Source of the DNA: Oreohelix idahoensis
Lineage: Eukaryota > Mollusca > Gastropoda > Stylommatophora > Oreohelicidae
NCBI GenBank assembly: GCA_024509875.1
Contig: JAMPIV010012234.1
Span: 248,001 to 312,000, forward strand
Direction: 5' to 3'
Length of the DNA stretch: 64,000 bases
Below, piece after piece: positions 22,985 through 34,639 of this stretch. A model generated the notes under the pieces. That model saw only the letters and a list, made by a program, of their open reading frames with translations, was not told where the DNA came from and ran no database searches. Within the stretch, counting starts at the first letter, position 1. Every line of letters starts with the position of its first letter. The translations under genes were made by a program, and so were the position numbers.

Positions 22985-23285
22985 GATATTGTCCTGCCAC
23001 TTTCTGCTTTCCCCATTGGGTGCGTCTGGACTAGTGTCAAATCCGAAAAGCGCCACCACAGTTTGGGCGAAAAGAAGCTCTCACAACAAGCAAAAGAGAA
23101 AAAGAAAACACCAAAGGTGCATCTGGACTAGGGTCAAATCTGAAAAGAGCTACCACAGTTTGGGCGAAAAGAAGCTCTCACAACAAGCAAAAGAGAAAAA
23201 GAAAACATCAAAAGGTACACCACGAAAAAAAGCAGCTGAGGGCTGTCATCTCAGGGGCGCATTCCCATAGTTAGTTATAACTGAA
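22985..23285. repeat. Dispersed repeat with internal ~98-bp duplication
   Basis: A unit starting GGTGCGTCTGGACTAG and ending AAGAAAACACCAAA is tandemly repeated once. The unit core TGGGCGAAAAGAAGC and the end TCATCTCAGGGGCGCATTCC recur inverted at 32275-32390. Confidence 0.8.
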
Positions 23286-24421
23286 GGGGTTATTATGGTG
23301 TTTATATATATATTATATATATATATAAAAAACACATTGTTTTCCATTTATTATGGAATAACATTAGTTCTCCACATTTTCTATTTATTTACTTTTTAAA
23401 AGACAGCTGTACGTACTTGTACATAGATATCTGCTTTCCAATAAAACGTAAAATCAGAGTATGTGATACATCAAACATACACAGGCTAGCATTGGTAATT
23501 TGAAACACTAAGATATTGGTGTTGAAAGAAAAATAGTTTCAAGACCTCAGCATTGATGATACATTTATTTTAAAATGTGTGAAGAGTCAATGCAATAAAG
23601 GTAAAGGAACCCGTTACACGCCCATTGAGGCATATTGGGAACATGGTGTTAGGCCCATATTATCTTGACCGTCGGCACACTAGGGGTGATGTGGTTGGCA
23701 TCACGCGATTTTGTTTGGGATGCATCATGTAAAGCATTCAACATTTTGCAAACTATATATATATATAAATTAGACTTCACTGTATTCTGTAAGTGCACAT
23801 GCTTGTTTATATTAAAAATTTTCCATAAATAAACTCATATTTTGTCAACTCTGTCTGTCCCAGGCACTTTTTTTAGCTTATCCCCAAGTAACAAAATGGA
23901 TGCAATTTTGTTTCCCCGTGTGTGATGTTTTAAAAACAAGCAATAAACATATATATTTGTAAGGAAATATCTTATCTAATCAATATTTTAGAAAGTCTGT
24001 TGGTTTGTGCCCAACAGAAACAGGGGACGCAACAATGTTTTTGGTAATAAAAGTTAGACATTAATTGTATTGTTTCCCTTAACATTAATCTTGGGTCACT
24101 ATATCAATGGATTTCCCATTAAAAAAAAAAAAAAAGAAGAGGATTCAACAGGATCAGGGGTCATAATGTTTTTTGTTAAACAATATAAGTAAATAAATAA
24201 GGGGGCTGCTGTAAAAACTGGTAAGGGAAGTAATACATTATTTTAAAAAAAAAAATGATATGGAGTCAGTTTAACAAATGTATGATACACTAAAAATAAA
24301 GGACATTTCGGGGTTCACCCTTCATCAAGATAAAGACAATGGACAATGCAAACCTTATCCTTGTTTGATTTGTTCATCTCTTTTTTTCCACATGTTTGCA
24401 TTGTCCGTTGTCTTTTTTCTC
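23286..24421. other. AT-rich, with SINE-A remnant
   Basis: Apart from the SINE-A piece at 23597-23712, nothing recognised. Contains A-rich runs near 24120 and 24245. Confidence 0.4.
23597..23712 (-). mobile_element. SINE-A 3' fragment
   Basis: Inverted match to 300-425, including GTGTGCCGACGGTCAAGATA and the CCCATTGAGGCATATTGGGA stretch. The tRNA-like head is missing. Confidence 0.85.
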
Positions 24422-24665
24422 TTGAACAATGAAGTACTTTCTTTTCTGCTTCCATGGACAGATTTCTTATGTAAGATGCTTTGCATTTTATTACATGTTG
24501 TTTTTGTTTAGAATATTCTATTGTTTCTTTGAGTTGCATCCGTCTGTGTCATTACAGGCATTTAAATCTACAGACTGGTTAAAAAAACATATACCATTTA
24601 CTTTAATGCTTCACACTAGAGAATTATGTTTCCTAATAATGATAATTACCTCTGGTTGTTTTGCT
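24422..24665 (-). mobile_element. RTE-C fragment, degenerate
   Basis: Antisense frames carry scraps parallel to the RTE-C segment at 34640-34900 (a KVNG-like region, then QRNNRIF and NKMQSIL). Several stops. Confidence 0.5.
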
Positions 24666-24849
24666 ATTTAGGCTAAATTTTATTTTATTTATTTATTTGT
24701 GTGCGTTTAAATTTCTATTACTCTTGTACCAGTTATTTCTTACAGCTCCATGCATTTCTTGGTATTAATACTGTATTATAGGCATTTCTCTAGTTGTTTA
24801 TACTGTGTCAACAACTTGTGTATTATTTCCCCTTTTCTCCCTATTGGGT

Positions 24850-24935
24850 ATTGTAGGAAGCATGCACCAAATCATTCACGTACTCATACAGTTGTGGTTT
24901 CTTTGGCAATCTGTTTTACATGATGAGGTCAATAA
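24850..24935. repeat. Dispersed repeat R, copy 3
   Basis: GTGGTTTCTTTGGCAATCTG and TTTTACATGATGAGGTC match the family core. Confidence 0.6.
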
Positions 24936-25209
24936 CACATACTGTACGGTACATTAAATATACATCATTAATGTCATATTTCTTAGAAAAGAATGTTTCT
25001 AGACAAATATCCAACAAAGAAATAAGATGTATCCTCACAAAATTGGTAACATTTTATTATTTTGAAAGATGGGCATCGGAAGAAAGTTCTATCACAGATA
25101 TTTGGAACGATGAAAAAAATTATTACATTTTAAAAATGTGGTGAAAGGTTTTGTGAGTTTTAAGACAGACTGTCTGAAGTGTCAAACCATGAGAAAACTG
25201 GGTTTAAAA

Positions 25210-25995
25210 TTAACCCTTTCAGCACCATTATGACGTACGCCGTACGGCATAAATCTTCACAATTTTTGTCGCTGTGCCGTACCGCGTATGTCACGGAAGT
25301 AGCGCGATACCTCGTTCCAATTCACCTATATGACGTACGGCGTACGTCCTATTTTAAAAGCACCAGAACTCTTCTGTTTACAATCGTATCGGCAATTGCT
25401 GGGCATAATCGGATTCAGCATTAAAAAATCTGGCCACTAAGCTTGAAACGAACAAAATATTTTACTGCTAGCGAATACAGTAGAACTGATAAGTGATTTT
25501 ACCAAAGCGAAAGTTCACAAACATGGACGCTGCCGTACCGGCGAACCATAAACATCTTGTGGAAAAAGAGCATGAAAATTCTTGTTTGAGTTGAATTTAT
25601 TCAACTTGAATGATTCTGACAACTCTTTTTACTGAGATTCTGGTAATCTTTACCTTTAATGCCGTTGAGTATATTTAATATGTGTATTTTCGTACCATTT
25701 AGAGTTAAGGTTGAGGTTAGGTTTAGGGTTACCCTAATTCTAATGCTGACTCAATACACATATTATACATACTCGACGGCACTAAATGTAAAGATTACCC
25801 AGATTCAGGGTCAGAGTTTGTGTAGTCTGGTTCAGAATATACTTTTAATGGGTTTCCTTTTACGATAAACTGTTTACAGTCAAACTAAAAATATGACCCC
25901 TAAAATTACAATTATCCTGTCGTTCAGGGGAACGAACTAAGCTGAAAATGGTGTTGTCATTTGGAATGAAAAACCCGTCGTTGCAAAAGGGTTAA
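25210..25995. mobile_element. 786-bp TTAA element (piggyBac-type MITE)
   Basis: Starts TTAACCCTTTCAGCACC and ends GCAAAAGGGTTAA, with TTAA at both edges and a TTAACCCTTT inverted terminus. Near the left end lie two palindromic GACGTACGCCGTACGG-like segments (about 25232 and 25332). No transposase frame. A separate hairpin MITE lies inside. Confidence 0.75.
25639..25802. mobile_element. Hairpin MITE nested in the TTAA element
   Basis: Arms 25642-25688 and 25753-25799 are inverted repeats, 42 of 47 positions matching, beginning GGTAATCTTTAC. The 64-nt loop holds GGTTAGGTTTAGGGTTACCC, a telomere-like string. Confidence 0.8.
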
Positions 25996-26279
25996 TACTG
26001 ATGTTTAATATAGGCAGAAACACTCACAATGACATAATGAATGTGAAGAAACATGCACCTCTCAGATCATTACAGGAAGACCTTGAGGAAAGTTTTGGCC
26101 ACTTTTTTCAAATGCATTTAAAATGTATTTAGGATAAGTTCTGACACATATAACATAAAACTTAGTAGCAGATAAACTGAAGTTTCTTTATAAAATACAC
26201 AGATCTCAAACTAAAGGGTTGTTTTTTATTTTATTTTGCATTGTTGTAAATAAAATTGAAGCTGTAAAGAATTGAGGCC

Positions 26280-26640
26280 TTTGAGATGTGGATGCATAGA
26301 AGAATATGTGACGCACCTCATGGAAAGAGAAGAAAACAAATAAAGAAGTCCTAGAAAACCTAGGAATGGAAAGAGAATTAATGAAGGAGATCAAAATTAG
26401 ACAGCTAAAATATTTTGGCCATGTAAAAACCATAACACTTTAATGAAGACCATAACAGAAGGAAGAGTTGAAAGCCAATGAGAAGTGGAAGACAGCGCTA
26501 TAAGTGGGAAGATAAAGTCAAGAGAAGGACAGAAAAGAGTCTATCAGAGTGCACCATCAAGACAAGAGACAGAAGATGGTGGACATCCATTGCAGTTGAC
26601 CTTCAATGTGGAGATGGCAACTGATGGTAGAATAAAATAT
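26280..26640 (+). mobile_element. RTE-type LINE C-terminal fragment (other family)
   Basis: Broken frames read EEYVTHLMERE, KIRQLKYFGHVK and EGRVES, the order seen at the end of BovB/RTE ORFs. Stops and shifts throughout. Confidence 0.65.
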
Positions 26641-27699
26641 TTCAATAATTTACTTATTTTTTAATGACGCATCAAAAATGTATAAATAAACTATTTCATA
26701 ATTCTGAGAGTAAACTTCTAATTCTGATAATACATTTTAAAATATAATATGATATATTACAATTACTGAATTTACAATTTCATAGTTTCAGGAAGGCTAA
26801 GATGTACTTTGTTGTTTTGAAATATATACAATGAAAATTTCATTGAACTGAGGTAAACAGTAAAACTATCCAGATTATGTTACGGTTTATACCAGAATAT
26901 TCCAGTGTCGTATATGAAAAATCAAGTGTTACAAACAAGATATAAATTCATTTTACCAAAAATTGTATATAGCATGTGTTACCAGGTGGCTCATGTAATT
27001 AAGCTGTAGTGATTTTTATATTTGATATTCACACCTGTTTGGCTGCAACAGCAAAACTCAAGGTTATAAAACAAAAACTCAGCCATATAAATCTTCACAA
27101 AAACATTGTAAAACTAAATAAATTCTTCCATGCTTGTTTTTAAACAATTACATTATCTCTGGAATTAAAAAAAAACAACACATTCATGAAGTTCATTAAT
27201 GTAATTTGAATTTCCAGGGACTGTAGTTAAGAAAGTAATGCTTGAGAGACACTTCTATGGAATCCACAAGGAAAGGCAAAGAGGAAGATCACTTAGAACA
27301 TGTTAGCATTTTTAAATACTGAATTCAAATCAATTAGAATAAATTAGAGGAAAAAGGAAAGTACGTTAAAAAAAAAGTGGGTTCTCTGGTTAAGTTAATG
27401 TCATGTTTCAATAAGGAAGAATGCTCAGCTAAAAATGTAATAAATTGTTTTACATTTTTTTAAAAATTATGCCATATTTAAAGTTACTTCACATGATTCA
27501 TGCTTCAGTGACTCCAAGTGTACAAAATCAGCAATACAGAATTGAAGAAAAAAAAGGGCAAGCCAAAAGATTACAGAAAGACAACCTGAGAAAACTATGG
27601 ATGGATTAATACTTGGAGAATGTTCCCTCCAAATGTAACCAAGTAGAGCCACCTCAAAAATGCACACATCCCTCCTGATACACTGGATAGCTATAAGCC
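26641..27699. other. AT-rich, with RTE-A scrap
   Basis: 27232-27303 matches RTE-A around TTCTGGAATCCACAAGG / GGAAGATCAC. The rest shows no feature. Confidence 0.4.
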
Positions 27700-29280
27700 C
27701 ATGAAAGAAACACGGAAAAATGCTGCAACATTTGTGTATGAGGGATTCCAGGGTAAATGAGAAATGGTTGCTGTAGCAATAGATCTACAGGATGCTTACA
27801 ACAGTGTGAACTTTGCAACGTTAATGAACTGTATAATGGCTTGTGGTGTTAACCCTTGGCTAACAAAATGGATAGCAGCTGCCTTAACTGAGAAATCAGT
27901 GGCATTTCGTTTGGGAACATGGACATCAGAACCAATGCATATTTGCCCGGGACTACCCCAGGGTTCTCCACTATAACCGGTGCTGTTTAACATCTACACA
28001 GCAAAAGTAGGTACCATTTAGCCACCTGGGATGGGACGAACACTGACTTTTGCAGATGATAAACTCATTTACAGAACTGGCTCTGACAGACAGGAAATGG
28101 TCAATAGCAAATACGGGACACTGTATGAAGTGGTTAAACGGTGCGAAGACACCGGCTCCAAGGTCAATCCCATGTCATGTCAGTCATCGAGTTTGGTCTA
28201 GGAATACTCACGCTGTCAATATCACAATGTAAACGATTGGTTGGCATTGAAAATGAAGGGATGCGTGTAGTCTTGGGCTGTAAGCGAGATACCCCCATCG
28301 CGATGATGCGGTACAAGATTGGATTACTGTAGATTAGATCCAGATATGTGATGGCCGAGTCAAAAGCCTGTATGCGAGTAACCACAGACGAAAGGCACAG
28401 CCTGCAAGGAAACATTGCTGACATTAAGGGAGCAAGAATAAAACGGAATGTCATGGATGGCACAGGTAGAGGCAACGATTAAGCAGGTGACCACAGTTGA
28501 AAATATATTCAAAGGGGAAGAGTGAAGTAAGTCAGATGAGAACCCGACTAACTACCAGCAAGTCATCATCAGCCATGGTAGAGAGTGCAGAACTTTGGCC
28601 AATGGGAGGGCAGAGCTGGAAATCGATCAACTGATAAATTATCATGCTGGGGATGATGATGCCATTGTGTACTTTGATGGGTCTGTAACCCATGGTGAGA
28701 AATCAGAGTGCAGCTTCTCTGTTAGAGTAAAGGGCAGAATCGTCAATGAACATAGCAGGGCTTACATGATAACAGCCTCCAGCATGAGAATGGAGATAGA
28801 GGCGGCAATTGCAGTCTTAAGGTGCTGTCTGAGACTTCATTAACAAGGGCAGTTATTGTATCAGACTCACAATCCATGCTTCGGAAGGTCCAAAGTGGAT
28901 GGCTCCGGCATAAATCGAACACCTCCATAGAAGCCTCGAATCTTCAGGAACTGGTGTGGGTCTACTGTTCTGATCATGCAGGGTTATGCGGCAATGAAAG
29001 AGCTGAAGACTAGCTTCAAGAGCACCCATAGAAGGTGCAATGGATATGGATAAAGGAGAGATACTGAGGGCAATTAATGATCGCCTGTCAGAGAATGAGA
29101 AAGACACTGCAATCGATGAATCATCAAGGCTTAGTCTGCTCTAATTAGGCATCAAATGTAAGACCAGCAGGGATGAACGTACGAGAGGATGCATCCGGTG
29201 TGTATACAACCTGCGTGCAACAGGAACAATTAGTATTCATACTCTTTGACATTTGCTGAGGGAGGCTGAGCACCTATGGG
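27700..29280 (+). mobile_element. I-3 LINE copy with RT and RNase H, inactivated
   Basis: RT pieces VAIDLQDAYNSVNFATLMNC, GLPQGSPL and LTFADDKLIYRTGSDRQ are separated by stops. RNase H pieces follow: AIVYFDGSVTHGEK (first Asp), MRMEIEAAIAVL (Glu) and AVIVSDSQSM (Asp), then WVYCSDHAGLCGNERAED. It ends in a Cys-rich/His region near 29200-29280. Several stops and shifts make it a fossil. Related copies are at 14331-18482 (minus) and 58350-60490 (plus). Confidence 0.85.
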
Positions 29281-29490
29281 TTTGCCCAGAGTGCAGTGAC
29301 TTTGATTCTGATCAACAACAATAACCAAAAAATCTTTAATGCAGAACTCGGAAGAAAACAGGAAAAACAAGAGGAAGGCCAAGTAAATAATAAAGATAAA
29401 ACAAACATGAATGCAGCCACAGAGAATCATCTGAAAATGAATCTAAACTGAAGGACATACCAAAACAGATAATTTATCAATAGTGTAAGT

Positions 29491-30092
29491 AATTATCTTG
29501 GAGCTAGTATAGACCGAAAGGGAGGCATCAAAGAAGAGTTGGCCACTCGAAAAGCAGCGGCTGGGAGACTTTTTTAGGCCATAAATCGAGGATTCCTCAG
29601 CAAGAAAGAGGTTGGCAAGAAAACGAAGATGGCTGTATACCGCTCCACCTATGTCCCAGTCTTGACATATGGATGCGAGTCATGGGCAATGACTACAACC
29701 CACAAAAGCCAGATCCAAACCTCAGAAATGAGGTATCTGAGGAAGGTGGTTGAAGTAACAAGAAGAGACATGGTCCGCAACCAGACGATACGTCAAAGCC
29801 TAAAATCCCACCCGCTGCAGACCCAAATAGAACAGTCCCAACTAAGATGGTTTGGCCATGTCTGCAGAATGGGAGAAGATCGGCTACCACGACAAGCATG
29901 GGAAACAAAGAGCCAGGGATCCAGACCTCCAGGATGACCCAGAGTCCGCTGGGAGGACAACATTAGACAATCTTTGAAGGACCGAGGACTAGAATGGAAT
30001 CAGGCCAGGAAGAAGACAGCTGATAGAATAGTCTGGCGCTCTCTCTTCCAAACCTCTACACCTCACGGTAGAAGGGGAACGACTAAGTAATT
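29491..30092 (+). mobile_element. RTE-B 3' fragment, nearly intact frame
   Basis: Matches 55995-56590 closely: DRKGGIKEELATRKAAAGRL, TYVPVLTYGCESWAM, LRWFGHVCRMGED. A TAG near 29575 and a TGA near 29935 (PPG* for PRG) break it. Ends at GGAACGACTAAGTAA. Confidence 0.88.
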
Positions 30093-30813
30093 AAACTAAT
30101 GGACCTACTCACTTGCATGCTTCTCCCTCTGTAATGATTACAGTAAAACCACGAAACATGACTAAAGTGAGCGTCCTAGGAAAGACATTTTTCTTACACC
30201 TTTCTGCTTCCTATAAAGCTAAAGCTTTCAACCAAACCTACTCTTACGTTCACAAACTTTTCAAATATTTTCTCAATGCTGATTATAAGAAATTCCCTTA
30301 TTATTTGTCATCTAACCTTTACATCAGGTACTGTTCCTTTTCAATGTATCTTCTTAAGGGTTTGTAACTTACAACAGGTGTACTGAGTAACCTACAATGT
30401 GTATTGCAATGCAGCACCATCACACTTTTCATCTCATTATGACACAACACTGCTAAAATGTTAATATCCTGATGTTACCAGTACTAAGTGCTGATATTTA
30501 TGACATCCCAGAGAATGAAAGAATATAGTATAAATTATAAGAGAAAGAAGATCCATTTGCCGGCCCAATTGTCATAAAAATAAAATGTATTCACATTGGA
30601 GTCTTCTTCTTCTGGGCATTCTGCTTAAATGTTTTGCTCTCACCTTCCTTGCTCTTCCAGTCCAATTAGGCACACCATAAGGAGGGTTGGGTAACCCCTC
30701 TGGTTACCCTATCTTGTGAAAAAACTTGCTTAGCTACAAAACCTTCAACCAGACCAGACATTACTAGTTTACTTAAAACGGTAAGAAAATCTGAAGGTGA
30801 AGGTTATAACCCC
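30093..30813. other. Region downstream of POLQ stop, with RTE-A-like 5' end
   Basis: 30640-30770 (TAAGGAGGGTTGGGTAACCC, then ACCTTCAACCAGACC) resembles the RTE-A 5' UTR at 14634-14710. The rest, including the likely POLQ 3' UTR, shows no feature. Confidence 0.45.
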
Positions 30814-31043
30814 CTATCCTGGAACATCATAATCCGCAAGCTCACCCCAGCTGAGTCCAACTTTGATTTTCACTGGCATATATATGCTGAGCTTTACTGC
30901 TGTCTCCATGTGATGTTTGACAAGCCTAGCTACCTCCGGCACCTGATCAGCTGACACCTCGTAGATAAGTTCATCATGAAGCTGAAGAACAAAGAATGCC
31001 CCTGTCACCGGGGGTACCTTACAGTTCTTTCTGTTTGACAAAT
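30814..31043 (-). CDS. POLQ: POLQ terminal exon with motif C and stop
   Basis: Acceptor CCACCTGTAG precedes ATTTGTC at 31043. The exon encodes the end of the pre-motif-C loop, then GAFFVLQLHDELIYEV (motif C, His-Asp-Glu), and ends in GLSWGELADYDVPG followed by TAG at 30814-30816. The SWGEL C-terminus is typical of POLQ. No clear minus-strand AATAAA was found close downstream. The presumed 3' UTR region at 30600-30800 resembles an RTE-A 5' end. Confidence 0.95.
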
Positions 31044-31159
31044 CTACAGGTGGAAAAAAGTGTACATAGTTAAGTTTCTAGTGAAACAAAGGTCTAACCA
31101 GATTTTCATATAAGTCATAGGCAATGCTGATGCTGGGGTATTTGGCGCCTCAAGTAGTA

Positions 31160-31365
<206 letters not shown>

Positions 31366-31540
31366 TCATTCATCATGTGACGTATTCTTTCCAGAACGTT
31401 GTCTCCATTACAGCTGCTCTGAACGCATCACGATTTTGGGCAAGTCGACCTGCATCAGCCAAAGACAAGTTCAGACTCTCTGTGATGTCCTGGGTCCACC
31501 GTCGTCTAGGTCGACCCCTTCCCCATTTTCCAGGGAACAT
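31366..31540 (-). mobile_element. RTE-type LINE C-terminal fragment
   Basis: The minus frame reads WGRGRPRRRWTQDITESLNL then LADAGRLAQNRDAFR, the basic C-terminal end of an RTE/CR1-like ORF. The ATGT tail sits at its 3' side. A family distinct from RTE-A, B and C. Confidence 0.75.
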
Positions 31541-31754
31541 ACATACATACACAAATATAATTTTTTACCATCAGAATTATGATTTTTTTTGTTATACCAA
31601 ATAACTATTTTTTATAGTTTACTTGATTTTGCCCTACCCCTCCCCAAACAAACTACGTCAAGTGGTTCACCTAATGGTTAAACCGGTCTTGGTTACAAAT
31701 GTGGTGAGTGATGAGAAATCACAACTATAATCAAAACTAATTATCAGATTAAAA

Positions 31755-32010
31755 GGAAAAGGTAGTCTCATAGGAGATACAGCAGTAGAGAGAGGGGGGG
31801 GGGGGGGGGGGGGGAAATAAGTTTTAGAGACTTCACTATACTAGGTCCATCTTTGAAAGGTGGGGTGACCAGTTTGCTGCCTTTGCTTTCCCCAACTCAA
31901 GAGTCAGGTACCCATTTACAGCCAGGTGGACTGCAGTGTGATGCCACCAAGTTTCAAACCTAGTGCCTATGCAGCGAGAGGCCTGTACTCTAACCACTCT
32001 GTCAATCGGA
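31755..32010 (-). mobile_element. SINE-C copy 1
   Basis: In minus orientation: a tRNA-like head (GAGTGGTTAGAGTACAGGCC, GGTTTGAAAC), then TGGGTACCTGACTCTTGAG and GGACCTAGTATAGTGAAG. A G-run of about 20 interrupts it at 31794. Shared with 38512-38750 and 49535-49755. Confidence 0.8.
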
Positions 32011-32274
32011 TGCTCATTGTCAGATTACTGCTTTGAAAACAAAGCGAAAATAATTGAATAAGGTTTATTCAATGACTGTCCGACAACTCCCTAGCTTGAT
32101 CAAACTTTTCCTTTAAGGACAAAGCAGTCATTTCTAAGTTGAACAATAAATCATTGTGAAATTCGAGTTCCTTCAAGAGGTTGGTGATGAAACTGTGGCT
32201 GAAACAACAGTAACTACTCATCTCAGCAACAGCCGATAATGTTATAATAATAATAGGCCCTTCAGTCATAACTG

Positions 32275-32625
32275 ACGATGGGAATGCGCCCCTGAGGTGA
32301 CAACCCTCAGCTGCGTATTCTCCTAGTGTTTCCTTTTATTCTCCTCTCTTCTGCTTGCTGTGAGAGCTTCTTTTCGCCCAATCTGAGTTGGCGCCATGGA
32401 GAGCATCGCCACTTGGTGCAATAAGCAGCTTCATCCTCCCAGATTCTAGATTTATGTCCAGTGCCCTCATGTCTCTCTTGCACACATCTGTGAACCTCTG
32501 CTGCAGTCGCCCAACTGTTCTTTTGCCGATAATGTTAGCAATAATATATACAGCTCTAGTATGACTAATTTCTGGATTGCTGTCTTTGAGAATCCATTTC
32601 TGCTGAAAGTTATTCTTCACTTAAT
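32275..32625 (-). repeat. Dispersed repeat shared with 22985-23285
   Basis: 32278-32390 is inverted relative to 23150-23270 (GGGAATGCGCCCCTGAGGTG; TGAGAGCTTCTTTTCGCCC). The segment to 32625 is extra sequence of unknown type. Confidence 0.65.
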
Positions 32626-32639
32626 TCAGTACATAACAA

Positions 32640-33500
32640 CCAGTGAAAACAATGACAGTTTCATGTTTATTTTTGATGTTTCTAGTTTTCTAATTAAAAT
32701 AGCGTGATCTATCATATCAAATGCTTTTTTAAAGTCTACAAAGACTGCCCCACACATGTTATCGTTGTTAATATTTAGGTGTCAGTTGTCTGTCATCTTA
32801 GTTAGAGCAGTGTGACATGAATGTTTAGGCCTAAACCCCGATTGACTATCAATTAGCAAGTCGTTGTTAACTAGGTGTTGTAGTGTTATTTTATGAATGT
32901 TTTTCCAGTGGTTTTGATAGCGATGGTATTAGAGAGATTGGCCTATAGTTACCAAGGTTACGAGTATCAGAGGAACCAGGTTTGAAAAGAGGATATACCT
33001 TAGCAACTTTAAAGTGCAACGGGAAGTAACTCTTTGCGATACATAAATTGTATATGTATGTTAGTGAATCACTAATAACTGGCGCAGCATAGCGCAGTAT
33101 TCGATTACTGATTCTATTAAGTCCTGATGAGTTGTTCTCTTTAAGGCCTAGAAGATAGTTACACACTTCATTAACTGTCATACATGGAATGTCGAATGGG
33201 ACTGTGTTCGTGCATTTGTTCTCACAGAATGCTAACAGTTGGCCTAGGTCACAAGGGGAATCTGGTATCGTAGATTTAAGACTCGTTATTTCTGCCTGAA
33301 AGTAATTGCTAAAGTCCGTACACGTAAATGAGGTATTGCGGCTTAATGAGTCTGGCGAACTTCGTTTGTTTGCTAGAGTGTTGATTGCTTTCCACATATC
33401 TTTACTGTTTGTTTTGTTCTGAATTAAGTTTTTAAAGTATGTTTTCTTTTCTCTACGTATTAAATATTGTACCTTGTTTCTTTGTGCTCTGTATGTGTTA
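32640..33500 (-). mobile_element. CR1/L2-like LINE RT fragment
   Basis: The minus frame 32891-33397 has GLNRISNRILRYAAPVISDS, FKVAKVYPLFKPG and NLGNYRPISLIPSLSKPLEK. The next frame continues SGFRPKHSCHTALTKMTD and AVFVDFKKAFD. These are RT motifs 0-3 of a CR1/L2-like element, broken by a frameshift near 32905. No endonuclease or 3' end seen. Confidence 0.82.
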
Positions 33501-33660
33501 AAGTCCTTAGAGAGAGAGAACCAGAAATGGAGAGGATGGAGAATTCTGTTTTTCCTTTATCAGACTACACCAGCAACACTCTTGAGCAGTGACAAGAACT
33601 AATAAAGATGACCTTGTTTCCTCAGTAAACAAACAAACAAGCAATACACGCACACATGCA

Positions 33661-33871
33661 AAACAACAAACACACACAAAGTCATGAGTAATACAGATTC
33701 GCATTGTCTTATCATATCATTTCCCAATTTGTGATATGAATCACTACTGTTATGTCACAAAACAACAAACACACACACACACAAAGTCACCAGTAACACA
33801 AGTTTACATTGTCTTATCAGATCATTTCCCTATTTGTGATATGAATCAAGGCTGTTAGTCACAAAACAACA
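33661..33871. repeat. Two-copy ~105-bp tandem repeat beside POLQ exon
   Basis: AAACAACAAACACACACAAAG to TTTGTGATATGAATCA occurs twice, ending about 57 bp from the exon donor at 33928. Confidence 0.8.
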
Positions 33872-33927
33872 AAATGCATTGGCAGGACACAGTTTCCAGT
33901 CTAATTAAAAAGAGTTGACCTACTAAC

Positions 33928-34069
33928 CTTTGGATGAAAGAGATTGTGAGTGACATCTCAGAGTATCAGGGAACAGCTCCATCAACTTTCTGTCAATGTT
34001 GGTCATTGCAACTTTGACCAAGTCTGCAGCCGAGCCTTGAATTGTGGTGTTCACTGCTTGCCTCTCAGC
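33928..34069 (-). CDS. POLQ: POLQ exon, AERQAVNT...QGSAADLVK
   Basis: Acceptor CCATTCTTAG precedes GCTGAGAGG at 34069; donor AAAG|GTTAGT is at 33928. It encodes AERQAVNTTIQGSAADLVKV, a highly conserved A-family block, then NIDRKLMEL and a Ser-rich tail. The tail begins the loop that POLQ inserts before motif C. The exon has no stop and exits in phase 1. A two-copy ~105-bp tandem repeat lies just beyond its donor. Confidence 0.94.
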
Positions 34070-34339
34070 CTAAGAATGGACACATGCCTTATATCAGAAT
34101 GTTTAAAAAGTATTAAAGAAAGCAGTTTCACCCTAATATAATCATATATATTTCATGTTTCTCTCACTGCCATACTGTTTCTGACTTCAAGGAGTGTGGT
34201 CCTTCTCTTGTGGAATCAACATTCTTGGAAGACTGTCTTCCCCACATAAGAACATGTCTGAAAATGACATTTATCATGCTTTGTTTCCACTAAGACATAT
34301 GGGCACCTGAACAGGAGCATCAACTAGCCAGTCACTGCA

Positions 34340-34440
34340 TTTGCCATTTAGCACTGTGTTTGTATGCCTCTGTTCATTAAAAATCATCTTCTGTCAGTAT
34401 TGATTCCAAGGTATTTGAATTCTTTGACTTGCAGGTACTA
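34340..34440 (-). mobile_element. RTE scrap
   Basis: The minus strand reads QVKEFKYLGINTD, the conserved segment after the RT core of RTE-type ORFs. About 100 bp only. Confidence 0.55.
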
Positions 34441-34469
34441 CTGTACTGACATGGATGTTTCTTCTTATT

Positions 34470-34635
34470 GTTGTGCCCCCTTTTGCTCCTTATGGAGCAT
34501 AGAGACTACTACTGCAGCTGGTCCCCTTGTAGGAAGCCTGCAACAAACATTCATGTGTTCTTGCACTGGTGGTTTCTATGGCAATGTGTTTTACTTGACA
34601 ATGTTGCCAACCACATGAACAATGGAGAACTCTCT
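34470..34635. repeat. Dispersed repeat R, copy 4
   Basis: The best-preserved copy: CTCCTTATGGAGCATAGAG, CTGCAGCTGGTCCCCTTG, GGTGGTTTCTATGGCAATG. Abuts the 3' side of RTE-C. Confidence 0.7.
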
Positions 34636-34639
34636 TTCT

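Noticed and set aside
25700..25735. Interstitial telomere repeat
   Set aside because: Only one or two TTAGGG-like units, located in the loop of a hairpin MITE.
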